A DNA stretch of 60,000 bases from Symsagittifera roscoffensis (lineage: Eukaryota > Xenacoelomorpha > Acoela > Convolutidae): positions 19,972,701 to 20,032,700 of the forward strand of contig NC_087063.1 in NCBI RefSeq assembly GCF_963678635.1, read 5' to 3'. Positions within the stretch are counted from its first letter, which is position 1, and every line of letters starts with the position of its first letter. Below are positions 54,343 through 60,000 of the stretch, in pieces. Position numbers and translations under genes: made by a program. The notes beneath the pieces were generated by a model that was not told the origin of the DNA, made no database searches, and worked only from the letters and a program-made list of their open reading frames with translations.

Positions 54343-55038
54343 TGTTGCGACTTTCGTTACTTGAACGCGGTAACAATTAAAGATGCGTACCCGATACCGC
54401 GGATAGACGAGAGCCTCTCTAAGCTTGGTGATGCCAAGTTCTTCATCACATTGAACTTGGGTTCTGCTTTCTGGCAGCTCCCTCTGCGGAAGAAGGATAG
54501 AGAGAAAACCGGATTCGCGTGCGAATTGGGATTTTACCAGTGGAAGAGGATGTCCTTCGGCTTGTGCAATGCAACGGCCACTTTTCAAAGACTGATGGCT
54601 CAGGCTTTGACCAGAGTGACCAAGAAGTACGGGAATCTCGTGATGTGTTACGTGGATGACGTAGTCATAGCGACACCGACCCTGGAAGACCACATTGATC
54701 GGCTCGATGAGGTCTTTGGATGTATGAAAAGAGCAGGCTTGAAATGCAAACCATCAAAATGTGAAATCCTTAGGGATTCGATCAAGTACCTGGGAAGAAT
54801 GGTGGACAGGCATGGTGTGAGGCCAGATCCGGAAGCAGTAGAGGCTGTGTTGACATGGAAGGCTCCGAGAACGGACACACAGCTAATGAGCTTCCTAGGG
54901 TTTGACAATTATTACCGGGAGTTCATTAAAGGATATGCGGACAAGGTGTATCCGATGCAGAAGCTGATGCGCAACAAAGGGAAAAAGTTCGAATGGAACG
55001 ATGAAGCAGAACTTGCCTTCGAGAACATAAAGCGGTAA
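54343..55038 (+). pseudogene. pol: Reverse transcriptase fragment, active-site Asp replaced
   Basis: RT fingers, palm and thumb: NAVTIKDAYPIPRIDESLSK, FITLNLGSAFWQLPL, YQWKRMSFGLCNATATFQRL, CYVDDVVIAT, GLKCKPSKCE, SFLGFDNYYREFI. The YVDD box (54649-54660) is intact. In motif A the family has LDL; here it is LNL, with Asn (aac, 54454-54456) at the first catalytic Asp. The segment ends at an in-frame TAA. Polymerase activity is therefore not expected. Confidence 0.9.
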
Positions 55039-57033
55039 CTGTGCGAAGCGCCAGTGCTAGGCATGCCTACAGAAAAGGGCATGTATGTTCTCGACACAGA
55101 CGCATCGGTAGTAGCCATCTCAGGAATATTGCATCAAGAGCAAGAATGGAACGGAAGAACGGTTCTCCGTCCCATTGCATACGGCAGCAAGGTCTTGAGT
55201 GACACTGAGATAAAATATGGCGCACCAAAAGCAGAAATGTTTGCAGTAGTCACATTTGTGGAAAAATACCGCGCATACTTAATACGCGTAGACAACAGAG
55301 CGTTATCCTGGTTGAAGACCTACTCGATGGATCAGAGTTACATTGGTAGATGGATAGTAAGATTGGATGGATACCACATGATAATCGAGCACAGGATGCG
55401 TGACAAGCACCAGAATGCTGACAGCCTCAGTAGGAAAACTGAGTTCTATGAAAGATTGGAGCAGAAGCAGGCCAATCAAGCGGAAATAAAGGAAGGATTC
55501 TCGTTTCTGGACAAAGAAACTTATGAAGCGCTTCCCTTAACGAGATGGTTGGATAAGTCTGAACATCCAAATCCAGGGCATCCTGAGTTACCTGTAGAGA
55601 AAGCAGCCGAGATAAAGTTTCTATCCAAGGAGGACCCGGTCCCCTTGGATCTGTTGCTGCCCTCGAATCTGGTCCAACAAGAACTCTCTCGCATGAACAT
55701 AAACAGCCTCTCATTATTGGATAAAACGGTGCAGGTCACACCGCAAGTGATGCGGATGCTGGGTGGATTGTTAGAAAAAGAAGTGACCAGAGATGACCCC
55801 GAGTGGACAGCAGCAGTGGCATCGTTAACAGTCAGTGAGAAGGTGAAGATCATGCCGTGCAGACGACAGCACGCAGAGAACGAGAGGGATTGTAGGACAA
55901 TAGTTCAGCAACTAGTATCCTCAATACCCCACGAGATTTTAAACAGTAATTCTTACGGACAGAAAGGGCAGGGGAGCAGCAAGCGAAAGAAAACCGTCAC
56001 CTTTGTGGACCAGGATAAGGAAGGTGAAAAGGTAGAACAAAGTCTGCTGCAAGACTATTTGTCCGGGGAGACGAATGATGAGAAGAACCAGCGATCACAA
56101 GATCAACACCCGGGACAAGAAAGTTTGTCCGGGGAGTCTGAGAAAGACGAGAAAATTCCTGACGAGAAAAAGGACCTAGAGAACAGGGTTTTGTCCGGGG
56201 AGTTCAAATGGATGCGAAGAAGGCACACACATGATCTGGAGGAGCGTGCAGTCTCCAGTACAACCTCTTCAACGGATGACAATTCCCGAAATTCAGGAAT
56301 GAACACCTATTCAGACAGGAACTCGAGCTCGGGATCAGAACTGTCCGAACTAGCGATCCACACACTACTAGTGGAAACTCGGGCAAGAGATCTGGACAGA
56401 GAGGTGCACCAGGATCCTGACAGCGATCGCTACCTTATACCAAGCGAAAGAGTCTTTGACAACGCAGCGGGTTATTTGGAGACAATAGCGGTATCGAAAC
56501 GTTCGATAAGTCTGTTGCCGCAGAAAGAGGTAGTCAGGACTGACCTTCAGCCGTTTAAACAAGAAACACAGCCGTTGGCGAAGATTTGGTGCGTTAAGAT
56601 GGAAGATGACACACACCAGCCCAACGAGCTGAATAGTCAGATGAGGGTCATGAAGACGTACTTAAAGGCAAGATACAGACTCTCGGATCTTCTAAGGGCG
56701 CAGAGAAATGATCGCATGACAAGCAACCTGAAAAGGTGGATCGAGAATGGTGCTCCGGATAAAGGGGACCTCGAGGAAGACAGTTATCGTATCCTGAGAC
56801 AGTACTTCATGCAGAAGGAAGGGAGGTTGTATTTGAACAAGGACGGGATTGTGGCATGCAAGAGAAGAGAAGAAGACAAAGTCCTATACAAATATAACGC
56901 GATAGTGTTGCCGCAACTCTATCAGACAGAACTACTATTCAGGTCGCATGATCAGATGGGCCATCAGGGGATCGACAAGGTATATCAGAGGATCCTGAAG
57001 CGCTTCGAGTGGCCTGGAATGAGAAGTGGGTGA
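55039..57033 (+). CDS. pol: RNase H, long spacer and integrase zinc-finger start
   Basis: Same frame as RT, separated only by the TAA. RNase H (about 55080-55440): YVLDTDASVVAISGIL, YGAPKAEMFAVVTFVEKYR, VDNRALSWLKTYSMDQSY, RDKHQNADSLSRK, with the acidic residues retained. About 470 codons of unassigned, charged sequence follow to about 56860, much longer than the usual short tether. Then integrase: LLFRSHDQMGHQGIDKVY with the HH pair (56947 and 56962). The frame is lost at about 57020. Confidence 0.85.
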   Translation: MCEAPVLGMPTEKGMYVLDTDASVVAISGILHQEQEWNGRTVLRPIAYGSKVLSDTEIKYGAPKAEMFAVVTFVEKYRAYLIRVDNRALSWLKTYSMDQSYIGRWIVRLDGYHMIIEHRMRDKHQNADSLSRKTEFYERLEQKQANQAEIKEGFSFLDKETYEALPLTRWLDKSEHPNPGHPELPVEKAAEIKFLSKEDPVPLDLLLPSNLVQQELSRMNINSLSLLDKTVQVTPQVMRMLGGLLEKEVTRDDPEWTAAVASLTVSEKVKIMPCRRQHAENERDCRTIVQQLVSSIPHEILNSNSYGQKGQGSSKRKKTVTFVDQDKEGEKVEQSLLQDYLSGETNDEKNQRSQDQHPGQESLSGESEKDEKIPDEKKDLENRVLSGEFKWMRRRHTHDLEERAVSSTTSSTDDNSRNSGMNTYSDRNSSSGSELSELAIHTLLVETRARDLDREVHQDPDSDRYLIPSERVFDNAAGYLETIAVSKRSISLLPQKEVVRTDLQPFKQETQPLAKIWCVKMEDDTHQPNELNSQMRVMKTYLKARYRLSDLLRAQRNDRMTSNLKRWIENGAPDKGDLEEDSYRILRQYFMQKEGRLYLNKDGIVACKRREEDKVLYKYNAIVLPQLYQTELLFRSHDQMGHQGIDKVYQRILKRFEWPGMRSG

Positions 57034-58379
57034 CAGCGTGCCTGTCATGCCAACAGGTCAAGGATCCAAGGAAATTGCAATTTCCTTTACAATCGATCGA
57101 GTCGTCTGAATTCAACGAGGTGGTGCAGATAGATCACCAAAAGATATGCATGACAGACAGCGGTTATAACCAAGTCCTGGTCATGATAGATCATTTCACG
57201 AAGAATGCAGAGGCCGTGCCCTGCATAACTGCCTCGGCGGAGGAGACATGCGACCACCTGATCAATACGTGGATAGCGAGACATGGTTGTCCGATGACGT
57301 TTCAATCAGATAATGGAACAGCTTTCGTAGGAGAGCTTACGAAAGAGCTTATGAGACGCTCGCAGGTTGATCAGGCTCACTCCACGACATACCACCCCCA
57401 GACGAATGGCTTAGTGGAAAGGCAGAATAGGACGTTAGTGTCGATGCTGAGAGTATATTGTTCCAGGTACATGACCGATTGGGACAGATACCTTCCACGG
57501 GTGATGGGAGCCTATAATAGCACGCAACACTCCACCACTGGAGTTAGTCCACATATGATGCTAACTGGTCACGAGAAGTCTTTACCCTTAACCTTTTTCT
57601 ACCCAGAATATGAGGGAAAGAAAACGTCTCCACAAGTCTACGTGAGGGATGTGATCAGACGTCAACAGGAGTTGAACGATTTATGCAGACGAAATACTCA
57701 GCAAGCACAGGCAAGGCAGAGGAAAAATTTCGACAAGAAAGCAGCTGGTGCAAAAGCTTACAAGGTGGGAGATTACGTATGGGTATTTCAGAACGTTATA
57801 CCACCGAAAGGAAGGAAAAAGCTCCTAAAAAAGTGGAGGGGACCCTTCATGATTACAGAAGTGCATCAGGAGGGACGCTTTTATAGACTGAGCACTGGCC
57901 GAGCCGCCCACTACGAGAACATTAAGCCACACAATCCATCGACAGAAGACTGGTGTATACCTGCAGACATGGAAGAAGGGGATTATCTAATTATGGATCC
58001 TGCTTGTGAGGTCAACGAAAAGGGCATCAGGGAGAAGAACGATGGAAACGAAGTCGTGGAGGAAGGAACGGATACACCGCTGGACCTGGATCCAAACGAG
58101 GTGATCGGAGCGGACGATGAAACCTTACCCTACGCAGAGGAGGATTGGCAGGACCCCGAACAGATAGAGGTTCCCCAGAACTTGGAACCGGATCTTCCGT
58201 TCACGAAACAGACTCGTCAGAAGGACGGGACAAGACCAAGAAAGAAATATAATCCTTACGGTGACGATTTTGTAGTGGATAGGATAGATCTGAAGAAGAT
58301 AGTGGAAGAAGTAGTGGGTCTAGAAGAAATAACTGACAAGACAATGAGTGGGTCGAAGACCGGTCGAAACCCGAGGTAG
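57009..58379 (+). CDS. pol: Integrase catalytic core and C-terminal GPY/F-like region
   Basis: The CX2C of the HHCC finger is at 57039-57050 (CLSCQQVK). DD35E is complete: QIDHQKIC (Asp at 57132), FQSDNGTAFVG (Asp at 57309), TNGLVERQNRTL (Glu at 57417), with 35 residues between the last two. The C-terminal GDYVWVFQN…KKWRGPFMITEV is a GPY/F-type module. No chromodomain is recognised. The last ~120 codons are acidic and Pro/Glu-rich. Confidence 0.92.
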   Translation: MAWNEKWVTACLSCQQVKDPRKLQFPLQSIESSEFNEVVQIDHQKICMTDSGYNQVLVMIDHFTKNAEAVPCITASAEETCDHLINTWIARHGCPMTFQSDNGTAFVGELTKELMRRSQVDQAHSTTYHPQTNGLVERQNRTLVSMLRVYCSRYMTDWDRYLPRVMGAYNSTQHSTTGVSPHMMLTGHEKSLPLTFFYPEYEGKKTSPQVYVRDVIRRQQELNDLCRRNTQQAQARQRKNFDKKAAGAKAYKVGDYVWVFQNVIPPKGRKKLLKKWRGPFMITEVHQEGRFYRLSTGRAAHYENIKPHNPSTEDWCIPADMEEGDYLIMDPACEVNEKGIREKNDGNEVVEEGTDTPLDLDPNEVIGADDETLPYAEEDWQDPEQIEVPQNLEPDLPFTKQTRQKDGTRPRKKYNPYGDDFVVDRIDLKKIVEEVVGLEEITDKTMSGSKTGRNPR

Positions 58380-59260
58380 AATTCGACGACGAGCAACAGC
58401 AGTCATATGAACAAGACTTGACGAACCTGCGTGTCTTAGAGTGGCTGAACGAAATGACCTCAGATCCTGAGGAGACCAGCGTCACGATTCAAGACGTAGA
58501 TCGTGAAAGCATGAAATACATCAAGACCGAACGAGATGATTCTTCCTGGGCTGCCCAGGAAGGACAACTACTCATTCCAGCTTCTAACCTTGACTTGATA
58601 CCCGGTATGCGATCGACGGGGACGTCGACGGATATTTTTGTCCGGGGAGTGGGGGTAGGACTTACCCACACTGAAAACTTGATAATAAAAAAATTAAGAG
58701 TAGCAAGAGAAACAGGAGACTTAGAAGCAGAGACAGGCGAAGAACCTAAGAAACCTGACATAGGGAGGGTACTTGAGTCATATTTTAACTTACCAAATGA
58801 ATGCTCAAGTAACATAATGATAACAGACAGTGATTTTATACTCACAAATAGAACATGTGCGATAGCAATCACGGCAGACATGAGTTTTAGGACAGCGTTA
58901 GCGGCAGATTTTAAGAGAGAATATAAAAACATAGAATTCCTTTGGAGGCAACGACCAGGAGTAGGAGGCGTAGCAGCCTTACCTCTGGCGGCGTCACAGA
59001 TACCGGGAAAATACCTATGCTTCTTGGTAACGAGGGCGACGGAGAAGCAGCACGTGGACCCAGAGAACCTAGTCTTGTCGTTGACGAGGCTGAGGGATTT
59101 CCTCGTGGAAATGGACGTGAAGGAACTCTCGCTTACAGTGTACGATCCAAACAGAGGACGACTGCATCCTCGGGAATTGTACGCGCTTGTACACGTGATA
59201 TTCTCTGATACTAATATACAAATATATTTACATAAGAAATATTACTTAAGTATAGGCTGA
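58337..59260 (+). CDS. Extra ORF after integrase, macro-domain-like
   Basis: Open from 58337, overlapping the end of the integrase ORF in another frame; first in-frame ATG at 58454, so it may be read by frameshift or from its own start. The C-terminal ~150 residues resemble a macro (ADP-ribose-binding) domain: AIAITADMSFRTALAADFKR, GVGGVAALPLA, PGKYLCFLVTRATEK, SLTRLRDFLVEMDVKELSL, LYALVHVIFSDTNIQIYL. The usual GIA and glycine-rich phosphate loop are replaced (TALA; YDPNRGRLHP), so ligand binding is uncertain. The N-terminal third is acidic and unrecognised. Confidence 0.6.
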   Translation, partial: QDNEWVEDRSKPEVEFDDEQQQSYEQDLTNLRVLEWLNEMTSDPEETSVTIQDVDRESMKYIKTERDDSSWAAQEGQLLIPASNLDLIPGMRSTGTSTDIFVRGVGVGLTHTENLIIKKLRVARETGDLEAETGEEPKKPDIGRVLESYFNLPNECSSNIMITDSDFILTNRTCAIAITADMSFRTALAADFKREYKNIEFLWRQRPGVGGVAALPLAASQIPGKYLCFLVTRATEKQHVDPENLVLSLTRLRDFLVEMDVKELSLTVYDPNRGRLHPRELYALVHVIFSDTNIQIYLHKKYYLSIG

Positions 59261-59620
59261 GTGACGTGCGAGAGGGTGTTAGGCTAAAGACTAAGTTGTA
59301 TGTAATGTGTGATATGTGTGCTATGTTATGTTATGTGTTATGTTATTAAGATCGTGGGTAAGAAGGGGTTAGTGACCATGAACAACTGAATGACGATCTT
59401 AGGAATAGATCCAAAGTTTGGACTGTCCAATCTTAGGTCGAATTCCAAAATTTTAGAGACCGATTGATTTTAATAAATTTTAGGATAAATATCTTTTTAT
59501 CTAGACTGTTTTTAAGCAAAATTTAACGATATATGTTAAGGTGAGACTGACAAGTGTGATATTTGTGACTTCTTTTTTAGATCCTGATTGATCATTTAAT
59601 TAATCACTTGAGTCAAAACC
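59261..59620 (+). other. Non-coding gap between retroelement ORFs
   Basis: About 360 bases with a (atgttatgtgtt)-type simple stretch at 59310-59345 and no ORF, promoter or repeat identifiable by eye. No LTR similarity to the 45.9-49.7 kb region was seen. Confidence 0.5.
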
Positions 59621-59998
59621 TTGGAATCGAATCGAATCAAATCAAATCTGAAGAACAGTCTGGACAATTTCAACTTGGATGAATTGATGGACCTGGCAGA
59701 GGCATATGTAGGACCGATGATAGATGCGATCTATCGTCGGCTGATCGATCGAGACTTTGCTCTTAAGGACCCAGAGGTAGTCATGTTGCTGACCGCCCTG
59801 ATCAACATCTTGGGGCATGACAACCGTGGGGACCACCCCACGGAAGTCCTGTTGATGGCAGCATATGGAGAGAGGGGAGTACTAGACCGCCCGAACATGA
59901 GAGTGATGAGGTGGAGAAACGGGGCTCTCTCAGGGAGTGACTTGGCGAATGAGCCCGGATTGGGAAGTTTATGCCCTCCAAGCCCAAACCTGGGCTGA
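59621..59998 (+). CDS. Unknown ORF at window edge
   Basis: Open frame of 125 codons, first ATG at 59687 (MDLAEAYVGPMIDAIYRRL…), ending Pro/Gly-rich (GSLCPPSPNLG). The N-terminal ~60 residues look helical and acidic. No family recognised. Position and composition suggest it belongs to the retroelement. Confidence 0.35.
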   Translation: MESNRIKSNLKNSLDNFNLDELMDLAEAYVGPMIDAIYRRLIDRDFALKDPEVVMLLTALINILGHDNRGDHPTEVLLMAAYGERGVLDRPNMRVMRWRNGALSGSDLANEPGLGSLCPPSPNLG

Positions 59999-60000
59999 CG

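Larger units (their letters stand above)
49731..60000 (+). mobile_element. Ty3/gypsy-type LTR retroelement, decayed, 3' end outside window
   Basis: Order of parts: unknown acidic ORF, Gag with CCHC, second CCHC plus aspartic protease, RT, RNase H, long spacer, integrase, macro-like ORF, unknown ORF. The order PR-RT-RH-IN is that of Ty3/gypsy, not Ty1/copia. Frame changes occur near 50.5, 52.25, 54.33, 57.02 and 58.35 kb, plus an in-frame TAA at 55036-55038. Some changes could be natural ORF boundaries, but together with an altered RT active site they indicate a dead or dying copy. No envelope-like transmembrane protein is seen. Confidence 0.9.

Noticed and set aside
53914-54693. 259-codon minus-strand ORF
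   Set aside because: Antisense shadow of the protease/RT region, which has clear domain motifs on the plus strand.

Overview
The window is animal nuclear DNA, from a ciliated metazoan that I cannot place further. It holds one large spliced gene for an axonemal dynein heavy chain, AT-rich introns and flanks full of short non-autonomous transposons, and at the right a decayed Ty3/gypsy-type LTR retroelement. No bacterial features, rRNA or tRNA genes, or CRISPR arrays are visible.

Region 1 (49-31345, minus strand): the first 34 coding exons of a DNAH3-type inner-arm dynein heavy chain. The start codon is at 31345 and the gene runs off the left edge after AAA3. Every exon has an acceptor AG and a donor. 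33 donors are GT and one, at 19424, is GC. Exon lengths sum to 6249 bases, exactly 2083 codons, with no frame conflict. P-loops of AAA1, AAA2 and AAA3 are present. The stalk, AAA4-6 and C-terminus lie outside the window. A second possible first coding exon lies 6.3 kb upstream (37630-37746) and is in phase with exon 2.

Region 2 (introns and 31.3-45.9 kb): no other convincing gene. Instead there are many dispersed elements: a ~0.5-kb family A and related family B sharing terminal sequences, a hAT-like MITE family D with 8-bp target duplications, a ~0.45-kb family G, a 456-bp element with 9-bp duplications, a 559-bp TA-flanked foldback element with a second perfect palindrome inside, palindromic family C, a tandem duplication preserving the empty sites of two MITE insertions, and several tandem repeats.

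Region 3 (about 45.95-60 kb, plus strand): a less AT-rich block that I interpret as one retroelement copy. Its non-coding leader (to 49730) carries about 16 same-strand copies of an AATCCGGARGGGT motif. Then come an unrecognised acidic ORF, a Gag-like ORF with a CCHC knuckle, an ORF with a second CCHC knuckle, aspartic protease and the RT start, then RT, RNase H, an unusually long spacer, a DD35E integrase, an ORF resembling a macro (ADP-ribose-binding) domain, and a further unknown ORF at the edge. The frame is broken at several points, there is an in-frame stop between RT and RNase H, and the first RT catalytic Asp is Asn, so this copy looks inactive. The 3' LTR is outside the window and I could not define the 5' LTR.

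The dynein and the retroelement are functionally unrelated. The most unusual items are the macro-like ORF, the repeated CCGG motifs and the long spacer of the retroelement, and the alternative dynein first exon.
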